Shown here piece after piece: positions 26,893 to 36,087 of a stretch of DNA of 60,376 nucleotides. Below the pieces are notes generated by a model. The model saw only the letters and a program-made list of their open reading frames with translations, searched no databases and was not told the DNA's origin. Position 1 is the first letter of the stretch, and each line of letters begins with the position of its first letter. This DNA is from Sedimentisphaerales bacterium (GTDB taxonomy: Bacteria; Planctomycetota; Phycisphaerae; Sedimentisphaerales; SM23-30): contig JAFGKT010000036.1 of NCBI GenBank assembly GCA_016928435.1, positions 1 through 60,376 on the forward strand, read 5' to 3'. The translations under genes and the position numbers were made by a program.

Positions 26893-27288
26893 TCAAGCGG
26901 AAAGGTCGATATGCCCCGAAGCGTCGTCAGATTCCCCAGAGGATGAAGAATCCTCATCCAAAACCCCATTGTCGTCAACGGTTAATTGCTCTTCAGTCAC
27001 AGATGATTGTGCCGCGGCTTCAGCTTCAGCAAGTTGACTCTCAAAGGTATCACCATCATCACCACTATGCCTATGCTCACGCTCCTGGTCGCCGTCACGC
27101 ATCACCAAAATCAACTCCGCTTCAGAGGTATTCTCAACCTCATGTTGCTGTTGATCCGCTAACTGAGCCAATTGACGTGAGTCCCGAACCCGTTTGTTAC
27201 GCTCCGTATCAGCAGGCTTCGCCGCCTCCTTCGCGGCAAACTGGGCCTGCATAAGAGCCATCGCAATGTTAGGAGGTATGCTCGACAT
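26893..27288 (-). CDS. Small acidic hypothetical protein at the end of the flagellar block
   Basis: The 131-residue product starts with SSIPPNIAMALMQAQFAAKE, continues with a basic Arg/Gln-rich stretch (residues 30-50) and ends with a strongly acidic, Ser-rich tail (SSSSGESDDASG). No signal peptide or membrane segment is seen and most of the tail is likely disordered. From memory, similar short proteins with an SSIPPN start occur beside flagellar or motility genes of planctomycetes, but I cannot verify this. The frame starts at ATG 27288 with AGGAGG-like purines upstream. Function unknown. Confidence 0.6.
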   Translation of the reverse strand: MSSIPPNIAMALMQAQFAAKEAAKPADTERNKRVRDSRQLAQLADQQQHEVENTSEAELILVMRDGDQEREHRHSGDDGDTFESQLAEAEAAAQSSVTEEQLTVDDNGVLDEDSSSSGESDDASGHIDLSA

Positions 27289-27679
27289 TGGCTAAACCTA
27301 AAATCACTAATCAAAACAATGCAAATAAACCAACTGTTACACGCCGATTCTCGTAGGGTGGGTAATTTTGAACATTTTCAAAGTTACCCACGCGGCACCC
27401 TGTCAATTCGGTTCTCTTTCCTGTGAACGCCTAAAAAACACCTATTAGTACTATCGGCAGAAATTTCCCAAATCTGCCAGGTTTTATCCTCGCTTTATCT
27501 CCACCTCCGCCATAATTCCGCTCCAAAATGAACAAATCGCCCAATAGCAACAACTTGCGAAAAATTACCTGTCCCCCTTTTCGCCTACAGCCAAAACCAA
27601 AACGCCGCTGCGCTTTCGGACTGTTCGCTAAGGTTGGCAAATAACGGTCAGCCCAAAAGCGGAGCAACGACGCCGGCCA
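27289..27679. other. Gap downstream of the sigma-factor gene with a hairpin repeat
   Basis: It contains the inverted repeat at 27353-27395 (GTGGGTAA...TTACCCAC, a dispersed family). The rest shows no domain-bearing frame. A CGCCGG/CCGGCG hairpin (27671-27690) spans the sigma-factor stop codon but has no clear T-run. Confidence 0.5.
27353..27395. repeat. Dispersed hairpin repeat GTAGGGTGGG...CCCACGCGG, copy 1
   Basis: Perfect arms GTGGGTAA and TTACCCAC enclose a smaller TGAA/TTCA stem. Related copies are at 38893-38938, 41703-41744 and, shorter, 47389-47414. Confidence 0.65.
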
Positions 27680-28471
27680 TCACACCGGCGACACTTCCTT
27701 GCGGTTGTGGCTCATCTGAGCTTTCAGACGAGCAAGGATCGATGAATGCATCTGAGAAACCCGAGACTCGGAAAGATCCAAAGTCGCGCCGATTTCCTTC
27801 ATCGTCATTTCTTCATAATAATACAAAATCAGAATCAGCTTCTCCGCCCGCGAAAGACCTTTGATCAGGCTTTCCTTCAGATCCCGCCTTTGAATCTCTA
27901 AAAACGGGTTCTCGCCTCGTTTGTCTTCCAGAACATCGATTTCGCAAACTTCCTTTTGACTGTCGGTCTCGAACCACTTACGGCTCAGAGAAATCAGCGA
28001 TACCGCCGTCGCGTCCCGTTTGAGCTTGATAAAATCATTATCGCTGATGCCCATTTTACGCGCAATCTCTTCGTCGCTCGCGGCCCGGCCGAACTGCGCT
28101 TCCAGGCTCTTCGAAACCTCCTGCAATTGATGACTGCGAGAGCGAACCAAACGAGGAACCCAGTCCATCGCCCGCAACTCATCTAAAATCGCGCCTCGGA
28201 TACGCGGCGCGCAGTAAGTCTCGAACTTCACACCACGCGACAAGTCAAACGCGTCAATCGCGTCCATCAAGCCAAAAACGCCGGCACTAATCAAATCGTC
28301 TAATTCAACTTCGTCCGGCAGCTTCGCGTAAATACGGTCCGCATTATACTTGACCAAATGCAGATAACTCTCCACCAACACATTACGCAATTGCTCCGTA
28401 CTATTGGCTTTGAACTGCTCCCATATTTTCATCATCGCCTTTTGTCTTTCTTGTCGTTCTTGCTTATCCAT
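27680..28471 (-). CDS. fliA: FliA/WhiG-type RNA polymerase sigma factor (sigma-28 family)
   Basis: The 263-residue product has sigma regions 2, 3 and 4. Region 2 contains YLHLVKYNADRIYAKLP, DLISAGVFGLMDAID and FETYCAPRIRGAILDELRAMDW, typical of the flagellar/sporulation sigma-28 group. Region 4 has the helix-turn-helix EEMTMKEIGATLDLSESRVSQ. It should direct late flagellar genes. It lies at the downstream end of the flagellar block beside flhG and flhF, as in many bacteria. ATG 28471 is preferred over an in-frame TTG six bases earlier (GAGG six bases upstream). No FlgM anti-sigma gene is seen in the window. Confidence 0.92.
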   Translation of the reverse strand: MDKQERQERQKAMMKIWEQFKANSTEQLRNVLVESYLHLVKYNADRIYAKLPDEVELDDLISAGVFGLMDAIDAFDLSRGVKFETYCAPRIRGAILDELRAMDWVPRLVRSRSHQLQEVSKSLEAQFGRAASDEEIARKMGISDNDFIKLKRDATAVSLISLSRKWFETDSQKEVCEIDVLEDKRGENPFLEIQRRDLKESLIKGLSRAEKLILILYYYEEMTMKEIGATLDLSESRVSQMHSSILARLKAQMSHNRKEVSPV

Positions 28472-28540
28472 TGCCAACCTCTTTCCTGGAATATCGACTA
28501 GAGTTTTCTACCCTACTTAAAACCAAACTACTGAAAACAT

Positions 28541-28927
28541 TTATCTAACCGTAGCGGCATTTTGATTTTCTTCCGCTACCTGCTGATCCGCAGTCACGGT
28601 TCCATTGATACCGACCTCTGGTATTTCCGCCTCTTTTTTAATCTCCTCAAGCTCCGCTTCTGCTGCCTCGCGCGCAGCCGCGGCGAGTTCCGCAGCCTCA
28701 CGAGCGGCTTCCATTTCACTCTGAAAATTCTCTCCTACGGCCTTATGACCAATCGCAACCAACACTAAACCCAAAATATAAAATACAACCAACGCACCCA
28801 AAGCTCGCAGAACAACCGTAATAAACGGATTATCGACCATCGTCCCTACGATCAGACTTACACTGAAAGCCAGAAAACCCAGGGCCGCGCCGCAAACATG
28901 ATTGGTTGTAACCGATCTGCTACCCAT
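28541..28927 (-). CDS. Hypothetical small membrane protein between flhG and the sigma gene
   Basis: The 128-residue product has two hydrophobic helices (about residues 13-30 and 36-60), then an Ala/Glu-rich heptad-like helix (EAAREAAELAAAAREAAEAELEE) likely to form a coiled coil, and a polar tail. No family is recognised. It sits between flhG and the sigma factor on the same strand, with gaps of 92 and 69 bases, so it belongs to the flagellar transcript by position. A role in flagellar placement or assembly is only inferred from context. Confidence 0.65.
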   Translation of the reverse strand: MGSRSVTTNHVCGAALGFLAFSVSLIVGTMVDNPFITVVLRALGALVVFYILGLVLVAIGHKAVGENFQSEMEAAREAAELAAAAREAAEAELEEIKKEAEIPEVGINGTVTADQQVAEENQNAATVR

Positions 28928-29019
28928 ATACTAAAATCATCACCTCTTCAATTTGTCTTCGTTAAACACTCATGAATTTTTGCCAATTCCGCCACAGCCA
29001 ATTCCTTAACGTAATCAGC

Positions 29020-29892
29020 TCAAAAGAACCAATTTACTACCTTGCGGAAAAACCCTTCCTGCGCCGCCGCTGCTTGCCCAGCTCTGCCCAACTTACCCGC
29101 TAATGCCAACATGCAATAGCTCGCCTGACAACGCGGATACGCCAAAACCACCGGCTCACGACGACGCACCGCTTGAACAACATGCTCATCACGAAGCACA
29201 TAACCAGCGTCATACAAAGGAACATCCAAAAACTTCTGGCTGGTAGCGTTAAGCCGTTGGAACACTTTCTTGGCTTCGCCGCGGCTTTCCACAACATTGA
29301 CCAACAACGATATCTTGCTGCCCGTATTGGCGCGGGTTATACGTTTGATCATAGCATAAGCGTCTGTGATGCTTGTCGGGTCGGGCGTAGTCACCACAAC
29401 CGTGTGGTCCGCGGCCTCACAAAAAGCGCAAACATCACGAGAAATCCCCGCGCCAGTATCGATCACAATCACATCAGCTTGATGCTCCAATGTGGATATC
29501 TCCTGGATCACCCGCTGCCGTTGAAATTCATTTAGGTCCGCTAGCTGCGACAGCCCCGAAGCGCCGCACACAATCCGAATACCACCCGGACCGCTGCGGA
29601 TAATCTCATCCATCCGCCTGGAACCACAGATCACATCCGAAAGATTGTGGCGAGGATTCAGATTCAGAACCACATCGAGATTCGCCAAACCCAAATCAGC
29701 GTCCACTAAAATTACATCACGATTCGCCGCCGCCAAACAAATCGCCAAATTCGCAGCCACATTCGTCTTGCCTACGCCCCCTTTGCCGCTGGTAACCGCC
29801 ACAACTCGCGCCGATTTGCGCGTGGTTTGTACCATGAGACGCAGTTTTTCCGCCTGATCCACTATCGTATTGTTGTTCTTGTTCTCGATCAT
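29020..29892 (-). CDS. flhG: FlhG (YlxH/MinD-like) flagellar number regulator ATPase
   Basis: The 290-residue protein is a deviant-Walker ParA/MinD ATPase. The P-loop is SGKGGVGKTN, followed by VILVDADLGLANLDVVL and VIVIDTGAGISR, with VVTTPDPTSITDAYAMIK later. In the family it controls the number and placement of flagella with FlhF, whose gene precedes it here, 56 bases upstream. The N-terminus has a polar stretch (QAEKLRLMVQ) resembling the DQAxxLR motif of FlhG that stimulates the FlhF GTPase. ATG 29892 is preferred over a TTG two codons earlier because AAGGG lies about nine bases upstream. Confidence 0.93.
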   Translation of the reverse strand: MIENKNNNTIVDQAEKLRLMVQTTRKSARVVAVTSGKGGVGKTNVAANLAICLAAANRDVILVDADLGLANLDVVLNLNPRHNLSDVICGSRRMDEIIRSGPGGIRIVCGASGLSQLADLNEFQRQRVIQEISTLEHQADVIVIDTGAGISRDVCAFCEAADHTVVVTTPDPTSITDAYAMIKRITRANTGSKISLLVNVVESRGEAKKVFQRLNATSQKFLDVPLYDAGYVLRDEHVVQAVRRREPVVLAYPRCQASYCMLALAGKLGRAGQAAAAQEGFFRKVVNWFF

Positions 29893-29948
29893 TGACAAAA
29901 GCCCTTTCTCAAGGGGTATTATGAAATATATGTGAATATAAATATGTA

Positions 29949-31271
29949 TTATGATGCCGGAGTCGCCATCTGCGAATCCTTCGAATCCGAATTACTGTTG
30001 ATCTTATCGATACCTAGAAGCATACAAGCCAGTTTACGCCCCGTGCCCACTTCGATATCGTCCGGCACCGCTTGGCCCGTCGTCACGTAAGACAGCGACG
30101 CGTCAACCTTACGCATCACTGAAAGTACCACACCAAAACTAATCGCTTCGTCCAGCTTAGTGAGAATCAATCGATCCACGCCTACCTTTTTGAACTCTTG
30201 CGCAGCACTGAGCATATGAGCGTGATGCGCCGTTGTAGAAAGCACCAAATGCGTTTCATCGGGCTTGGCGGCATCCAGAAAAGTCTGTAGCTCTTTCAAT
30301 TTCAATTTATCTGTCTGAGCCCGCCCCGCGGTGTCGATCAACACCACGTCATAATGACTCATCTCCGCCACGGCTTCTTTCAACTCCGCCGGACTCAACA
30401 CAACCTTCAGCGGAACACCCAGAATTTGAGCGTACATCCGCAATTGATCAACCGCGCCGATTCGATAAGTGTCTATTGTTATCAACCCAACCTTTTTGTG
30501 TTGCCGCAGTTTGAATTCCGCTGCCAGCTTCGCTACCGTAGTCGTCTTGCCCACGCCTGTCGGACCAATCAACGCCACCACGCGCGCCCGACCGTCAACA
30601 TTACGACAAACCGGACCCGCCGCCGCGATCATGTCTTCCATAACCCCAGCCAGCTTCTCACGAACAATGTCAGCGTTCTTCGCTTGGTTGCCCGTCATGT
30701 CACGCTGCACATTATCAATTAGTTCCCGAGCGATCTCGTCCGCTACTTCCCGTTGTATAAGATCCAAATAAATATCAAATAATTGCTCCGGCATTTGCGG
30801 CGAGTGTAATTGACGCTGCTCTTTGACCAACGATTCCACCAACTTGCGAATATCACCGATCTCTTGCCGAACCGCTGAATCATCAACCGGCTGGGCCGGC
30901 ATCGCTACAGGAACCGAAACCCGCTTCGGCACCGCCACTTGTCCAACCAGCCGCGACCCAACATTGCCGCTAGACTGCGAAACCGACGAAACCGCCCGCG
31001 CAGTGCCATACCGGCTACGCAAACGATCCGCCAACGGATTCAATTCGCGGCGCGGAGTATCTGCGGCTGTGGCCGCGCGCGCCGTAATCTCAGCTACATT
31101 ACGCGAACCAAAACCCAAAAAACCGCTCTGCTTTACGGTGCGGGTTTGCACTACTATCGCGTCAGGACCAAAATACTTCTTCACCGCCGCTAACGCTTGG
31201 GCCATCGTCGGCGCGTGAAAACGTTTTAGTCCATGACCCACCGGAGATACTTTTGTCGTTGTATTATGCAT
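29949..31271 (-). CDS. flhF: FlhF, SRP-type flagellar GTPase
   Basis: The 440-residue protein combines an N-terminal B domain (LKRFHAPTMAQALAAVKKYFGPDA...), a variable linker, an N domain and an SRP-like G domain. GTPase motifs are ALIGPTGVGKTTTVAKLA near residue 230, ITIDTYRIGAVDQL, VLIDTAGR and LTKLDEA. It recruits early flagellar components to the assembly site. Its ATG overlaps the flhA stop by eight bases (ATGCATAA), so the two are translationally linked; flhG follows. Confidence 0.95.
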   Translation of the reverse strand: MHNTTTKVSPVGHGLKRFHAPTMAQALAAVKKYFGPDAIVVQTRTVKQSGFLGFGSRNVAEITARAATAADTPRRELNPLADRLRSRYGTARAVSSVSQSSGNVGSRLVGQVAVPKRVSVPVAMPAQPVDDSAVRQEIGDIRKLVESLVKEQRQLHSPQMPEQLFDIYLDLIQREVADEIARELIDNVQRDMTGNQAKNADIVREKLAGVMEDMIAAAGPVCRNVDGRARVVALIGPTGVGKTTTVAKLAAEFKLRQHKKVGLITIDTYRIGAVDQLRMYAQILGVPLKVVLSPAELKEAVAEMSHYDVVLIDTAGRAQTDKLKLKELQTFLDAAKPDETHLVLSTTAHHAHMLSAAQEFKKVGVDRLILTKLDEAISFGVVLSVMRKVDASLSYVTTGQAVPDDIEVGTGRKLACMLLGIDKINSNSDSKDSQMATPAS

Positions 31272-33408
31272 TGCTCATAACTCGCTCAAAATTTTGTTGT
31301 TCAAGTACCGCCATAGCAACCGATTCTATCTGCACTCCTTTGACGATTTCGTTATAGGCCAATACCACAATGTTGGGTATCGTGGGCGTCATCAACCGCC
31401 GCAACGAACGTCGAATTTGCGGTGAACATAGCACCACCGGACTGCAACCCAACTTAACCAACGGCTCTAACTCTTTACTGATAGCCATGGTAATCTGACT
31501 CGCGATCGCCGGGGGAAGCGTCAAAAAACTGCCCCGGTCTGTACGCTCGATATGATTGTTTATTGTGTCTTCCAGCGTTGGGTCCAGCGTCACGCAACGC
31601 AGCTTGCCGTCTTCGTCGGAGTATTGAGCGCAGATGTTACGCGCCAAACCGTTACGCACATATTCTGATAAAATCTCCAAATCCTGAGTCCGGCTGCCCC
31701 AATCGCTCAGCGTTTCCAAAATGGTTTCCAGATCGCGTATCGAGACACCTTCTTCCAAAAGCGCCTGCAAAATCTTCTGTACATCCGCGGCTTTGAGTAC
31801 TCCGCCGACCACTTCGTCCACCAGCGCGGGCGAACGCTCTTTCGCTGAATCCAGCAATACAGTCAACTCCTGACGGGTCAGTAATTCCGCCGCGTGAGCC
31901 TTTATTACCTCGGTGATGTGCGTCGCCAAAACGCTCGAACAGTCCACAACCGTATAATTGGCCATCTCAGCTTGATCCTTGCGCGCCGCGGGAATCCAAA
32001 CCGCGGGCAAACCAAACGCCGGCTCAACTGTCTGCCTACCTGAAATCTTGCTCGTTGCCGCCCCCGAATCCATCGCCATGTATTGCTCTGGATAAGCTTC
32101 GCCGTGCGACACTTCCACACCTTTTATCTTGATCGAGTAATCGTTAGGACCCAACCGAACATTGTCCCGAATACGAATACTCGGCACGATAATCCCCAAC
32201 TCAAGAGCTATTTGTCGGCGGATCATCGAGATACGCTGCAGCAAATCGCCGCCTTGCTTGGCGTCAACCAGCTTAATCAAGGCATAACCGATTTCCATCT
32301 CCATGCGATCGACCGGCAAAAGCCCTTCAACTTTGTCCGGCTGAGCAGCAGCCGAGGCCGCCGCCGTTTGCTCAGCCCGACGCTTATCAAGAAGCTCTTG
32401 CTTGTCAGAACGGCTGATGACATAAGCAATCCCGCCGCAGCAAGAGCCCAAAACCAGCATCGGAACCGGAGGCAAACCCATGAAAGCCAACATTCCCAGA
32501 AAAACCGCTGTAACCAACAACGGCATAGGTTTGCTCGTCAACTGAGAGATCAGCTCTTTGCTCAAGTTGCTCTTCGCGGTCGAACGAGTAACGATCAAAC
32601 CCGCTGAAATCGACACGATAAACGCCGGAATCTGACTCACCAAACCATCACCAATCGTCAACTTGGTAAATACATCAAAGCAGGTACTCAGATCCATATC
32701 GTATTGCAGCATACCCACCGCTAAACCGCCGATAATGTTGATCAGCGTAATGATAATGCCCGCAATCGCGTCACCACGCACAAACTTGGAAGCACCATCC
32801 ATCGCCCCGTAAAAATCCGCTTCCGCGGCAATCGCTTCACGACGACGACGCGCCTCAGTTTCATTGATAAGCCCGGCGTTCAAGTCCGCGTCAATCGCCA
32901 TCTGCTTGCCCGGCATCCCATCCAATGTAAAACGAGCCGCCACTTCACTAACACGAGTGGCGCCTTTGGTGATAACAATGAACTGAATCACTATCAGAAT
33001 CACAAATATAATCAGACCAACCGCCAGCGAACCACCTGCCACAAAATTACCGAAGGCTTCGATTACACCCCCTGCCGCCGACATAGCGTCACTGCTGGCA
33101 CCGGCTGTCAAAATCTTACGCGTCGTCGCGCAGTTCAGCACCAAACGGAACAAAGTCGCCGCCAGAAGCATCGACGGAAAAACCGACATCTCCAACGGAC
33201 TCGTCGCGAAAATCGTACTCAACAGCACCACCGCCGCAAAAGCCAAGTTAGCCGCTAAAAGCAAATCCAACACCACCGCAGGCAATGGTATAAGCATTAC
33301 GAATATCAAACTCACTGCGCCGATAGGCAACAGCAGATCGCGTCCGTTGCGCACTATCGACGCCAAGTTGAATCGCGTCGCTCTAGTTGTCGTACTTGCT
33401 CCAGGCAT
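31264..33408 (-). CDS. flhA: FlhA, flagellar type III export gate protein
   Basis: The 714-residue product has the family's eight-helix membrane part (residues 1-330) with the FHIPEP-type loop ARFTLDGMPGKQMAIDADLNAG, then the cytoplasmic domains (EIGYALIKLVD..., ALLEEGVSIRDLETILETL, VVLCSPQIRRSLRRL). It forms the nonameric export gate that takes up proton-motive force and docks chaperone-substrate complexes. The ATG at 33408 is preferred over a TTG nine bases earlier, where AGGA would be only two bases away. It is followed by flhF with an overlap and preceded by flhB. Confidence 0.96.
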   Translation of the reverse strand: MPGASTTTRATRFNLASIVRNGRDLLLPIGAVSLIFVMLIPLPAVVLDLLLAANLAFAAVVLLSTIFATSPLEMSVFPSMLLAATLFRLVLNCATTRKILTAGASSDAMSAAGGVIEAFGNFVAGGSLAVGLIIFVILIVIQFIVITKGATRVSEVAARFTLDGMPGKQMAIDADLNAGLINETEARRRREAIAAEADFYGAMDGASKFVRGDAIAGIIITLINIIGGLAVGMLQYDMDLSTCFDVFTKLTIGDGLVSQIPAFIVSISAGLIVTRSTAKSNLSKELISQLTSKPMPLLVTAVFLGMLAFMGLPPVPMLVLGSCCGGIAYVISRSDKQELLDKRRAEQTAAASAAAQPDKVEGLLPVDRMEMEIGYALIKLVDAKQGGDLLQRISMIRRQIALELGIIVPSIRIRDNVRLGPNDYSIKIKGVEVSHGEAYPEQYMAMDSGAATSKISGRQTVEPAFGLPAVWIPAARKDQAEMANYTVVDCSSVLATHITEVIKAHAAELLTRQELTVLLDSAKERSPALVDEVVGGVLKAADVQKILQALLEEGVSIRDLETILETLSDWGSRTQDLEILSEYVRNGLARNICAQYSDEDGKLRCVTLDPTLEDTINNHIERTDRGSFLTLPPAIASQITMAISKELEPLVKLGCSPVVLCSPQIRRSLRRLMTPTIPNIVVLAYNEIVKGVQIESVAMAVLEQQNFERVMSNA

Positions 33409-33469
33409 TAAAATCAAATCCTACTTGCGTTTCATATTCTCCGCTGCGTTCACAACTCTATTGTCGCCC

Positions 33470-34552
33470 CTAACCAACACTCGCTCGGCGACGATAACCT
33501 TTACCAGCCAATTCAAAAACATACGCTAAAACCTCAGCGACCGCCTTGAACAACTCCGGCGGAACATAGTCGCCCACTTCGCAAGCCTTGTAAAGCGCCC
33601 GAGCCAAAGGCTTGCGCTCTACTATCGGAACCCCGTTTTCATTGGCGATCGTCCGAATTCGCTGAGCTAAAAAGCCCGCTCCACGAGCAACCACCTTAGG
33701 GGCCGGCATATCACGTTCATACTTCAACGCTATCGCCAAGTGGGTCGGATTCGTTATCACCACATCCGCCGTCGGTACCGCTTGAGCCATCCGCTGATTA
33801 GCCAACTGCCGTGCTACATTACGACGACGCTGACGCATCAAAGGATCACCTTCCATGCGCTTCATTTCTTCACGAACTTCCTCGTGACTCATACGTAAAT
33901 CTCGGTTCATCTGGAATTTCTGGAAGGCGTAATCGAAAATCGCCAATATCAGCAGCACCGCCGCCATCCGCAGCCCTAATACAAACAGCATCTCAGCGCC
34001 AACCGCGCCAACTTCAAACCAATCCAGATTCGTCACGTTTATCAATTGCGGAATATCTTGCTTGATAGTGATATAAGCTACCGCCGATACAATACCAACC
34101 TTGCCTAGATTCATCACCATCCGCACCAAAGTACGTATCGAAAATAATCGTTTCACACCAGCAATCGGCGATATCTTGTTCAGCGAAGGCGTAATCGGTT
34201 GCGCCGTCAGCAAAAACCCAACCTGCGCCACATTAACCACTATCGCTGTCACAAACAGCAGCATAAAGAACGGCGCAACCATCGCCGCTGTGTGACGCAC
34301 AACAATCCGCCATGCTTGATCCGCCATCATCGTGCGATCCATCAACACATTATCCAAAGCAAACGATTCCCGCATGATATCCAGAAAACCGCTCATCATT
34401 GACGGACCATAGAGACTAATCAGTATCAGACTGGCCAGCAGACCAACCGCGGCCGACAAGTCCGTACTCTTGGCAACCTGTCCTTTTTCCCGCGCTTCTT
34501 GTAAACGTCGCGGGGTCGGGGCTTCAGTTTTTTCGCCGGTATCGCCAGGCAT
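33470..34552 (-). CDS. flhB: FlhB, flagellar export switch protein
   Basis: The 360-residue protein has a short polar start (GDTGEKTEAPTPRRLQEAREKGQV), four transmembrane helices and a cytoplasmic C-domain containing the self-cleavage site NPTH in VVITNPTHLAIALKYE. Cleavage switches export specificity from rod/hook to filament substrates together with FliK, also encoded here. The C-terminal RALYKACEVGDYVPPELFKAVAEVLAYV matches the family. It lies between fliR and flhA. Confidence 0.96.
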   Translation of the reverse strand: MPGDTGEKTEAPTPRRLQEAREKGQVAKSTDLSAAVGLLASLILISLYGPSMMSGFLDIMRESFALDNVLMDRTMMADQAWRIVVRHTAAMVAPFFMLLFVTAIVVNVAQVGFLLTAQPITPSLNKISPIAGVKRLFSIRTLVRMVMNLGKVGIVSAVAYITIKQDIPQLINVTNLDWFEVGAVGAEMLFVLGLRMAAVLLILAIFDYAFQKFQMNRDLRMSHEEVREEMKRMEGDPLMRQRRRNVARQLANQRMAQAVPTADVVITNPTHLAIALKYERDMPAPKVVARGAGFLAQRIRTIANENGVPIVERKPLARALYKACEVGDYVPPELFKAVAEVLAYVFELAGKGYRRRASVG

Positions 34553-34624
34553 AAATCTTCAAATTCCAATTAAAGCTTTTCGTTTATCATTGCTCTACAC
34601 ACACCAAACACCTTCATCCCCCAC

Positions 34625-35443
34625 CTAGGCCGGCGGAGGTATAAACATCACCGAAATATCCACTAGGTAATCAGCCAGCAGATTCTTGAATATCGCAACC
34701 GCCGTGCCGATCGAGGCGATCAGGACCACAAAAGCTAATGTGATCCGAATCGGAAACCCAGCCGCCAAAATGTTCAACTGCGGCATGGTCCGCGAAACAA
34801 AACCCAACGCCAAGGTCGCCAAAAACACCGCTATCAGTGCCGGGCCCGCGATCCGAATCCCTAAAGTGAACGCACTAATTAATGTCGTACAGAAAAAACT
34901 TACCAGCGGCGCGCCGTTTGTCGGAGCGACTTCTTGACTAATCGCGTGAATCGCGCCCATCAACGGAATCGTACGAAATGTCGCCAGAACCGTCGATATC
35001 AGCACCAAATGCCCATCGATCAGCAAATATATAATCGTCGCTAAAAGACTGTAAAACTCTCCGAGAACATTACTGTTGTCCTGCGTAAAGGGATCAACAA
35101 TCTGCGCCAAACTCAGCCCCATTTGCTGGCTTATCAACTCAGCGCCTATCTTGATACCCAAAAACACCAAACTCAAAATAAAACCCATCGTTATACCGAT
35201 CAGCATCTCTCCTGCAACACCAACAACCAGCATTATCAGATTGCTAGGCCCCATCACCAAAGGCGGCACCAACGGAAATACCAAAAAAGCCAACACCAAA
35301 GCCAGCATCACCCGAATCCGAGGCGGTATCGACACCGCGCCCAGAATCGGCGCAGCAACCATCAGTCCGCCGATACGGAATAAAACCAACGCGAAACTCG
35401 GCAATTGGCTGAAAATCTGTTCTATCGGAAAAAGAAATTCCAT
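34625..35443 (-). CDS. fliR: FliR, flagellar export channel protein
   Basis: The 272-residue membrane protein has about six hydrophobic helices and family stretches such as RIGGLMVAAPILGAVSIPPRIR and GAELISQQMGLSLAQIVDP. It assembles with FliP and FliQ into the helical entry pore of the flagellar type III apparatus. The order fliP-fliQ-fliR-flhB-flhA is the usual one. Codon use and length are normal. Confidence 0.95.
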   Translation of the reverse strand: MEFLFPIEQIFSQLPSFALVLFRIGGLMVAAPILGAVSIPPRIRVMLALVLAFLVFPLVPPLVMGPSNLIMLVVGVAGEMLIGITMGFILSLVFLGIKIGAELISQQMGLSLAQIVDPFTQDNSNVLGEFYSLLATIIYLLIDGHLVLISTVLATFRTIPLMGAIHAISQEVAPTNGAPLVSFFCTTLISAFTLGIRIAGPALIAVFLATLALGFVSRTMPQLNILAAGFPIRITLAFVVLIASIGTAVAIFKNLLADYLVDISVMFIPPPA

Positions 35444-35501
35444 CTGTGCTAGCTGCTTAAATCCGTTTGTCTAAAAATCAAATTAATCACATCACCACGC
35501 G

Positions 35502-35765
35502 TCAAGGTATCGGCATCGGTGAAAACATCAGTATCGCGAAATCACAAATCTTATTCAGCGAGTAAGGCATCAGAATTATCGCCGCTACGCCCATCGCCAA
35601 TATCTTCGGAACAAACGTCAGCGTCATTTCTTGTATTTGCGTCACCGCCTGAATAATCGCGATCAACACACCTATTACCAAACCAATACAAAGCATTGGC
35701 AAAGCGATCATCAACGCTACCGTTAACGCGTGCCTGGCTAAATCAACTGCGGCATCAGGAGTCAT
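35502..35765 (-). CDS. fliQ: FliQ, flagellar export channel protein
   Basis: The 87-residue protein consists of two transmembrane helices joined by a short loop, with the family stretch GVLIAIIQAVTQIQEMTLTFVPKI. Four copies surround the FliP/FliR pore. The gene is 58 bases ahead of fliR and is separated from fliP by a 322-base gap filled with a dispersed repeat, which is unusual inside this operon. Confidence 0.95.
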   Translation of the reverse strand: MTPDAAVDLARHALTVALMIALPMLCIGLVIGVLIAIIQAVTQIQEMTLTFVPKILAMGVAAIILMPYSLNKICDFAILMFSPMPIP

Positions 35766-35818
35766 TGCTCAAATCCTTACTTATCCTTACTTAAACCTAA
35801 AATCTGCGTAACCATTCA

Positions 35819-36050
35819 CGCTCTCGTCACCACCAATGAATCCCAATAGCCGCTCATACCCAATGCTTATATTCGTGCCCATTCGTATCTATTCATGTCT
35901 CTCTTTCGTATGTTTCGCGTTTTTTGCGGCTGAAAATCTCTGACTTATCGCTCACACTCCCGCCAAAGACTATTGCCTCGTGCTTCCGAGTTCGCCCCTG
36001 GCAGCTAAGTTTCTTATTAGTGACTATTAGTGTCAATTAGTGGTTCTCTT
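35819..36050 (-). repeat. Dispersed repeat with 10-base CACTAAT/CACGAAT units, copy 1 (fliP-fliQ gap)
   Basis: The whole gap 35766-36087 is noncoding. It begins with GTAACCATTCACGCTCT, contains ATTCGTGCCCATTCGTATCT, and ends with TTATTAGTGACTATTAGTG and a final AATTAGTGG. On the minus strand these read as 10-base CACTAAT or CACGAAT units. Related copies are at 49740-49975 and 60217-60292. Confidence 0.65.
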
Positions 36051-36087
36051 TACTGTGAGCGGTTCAAATTTCCCAACAACCTCACTG

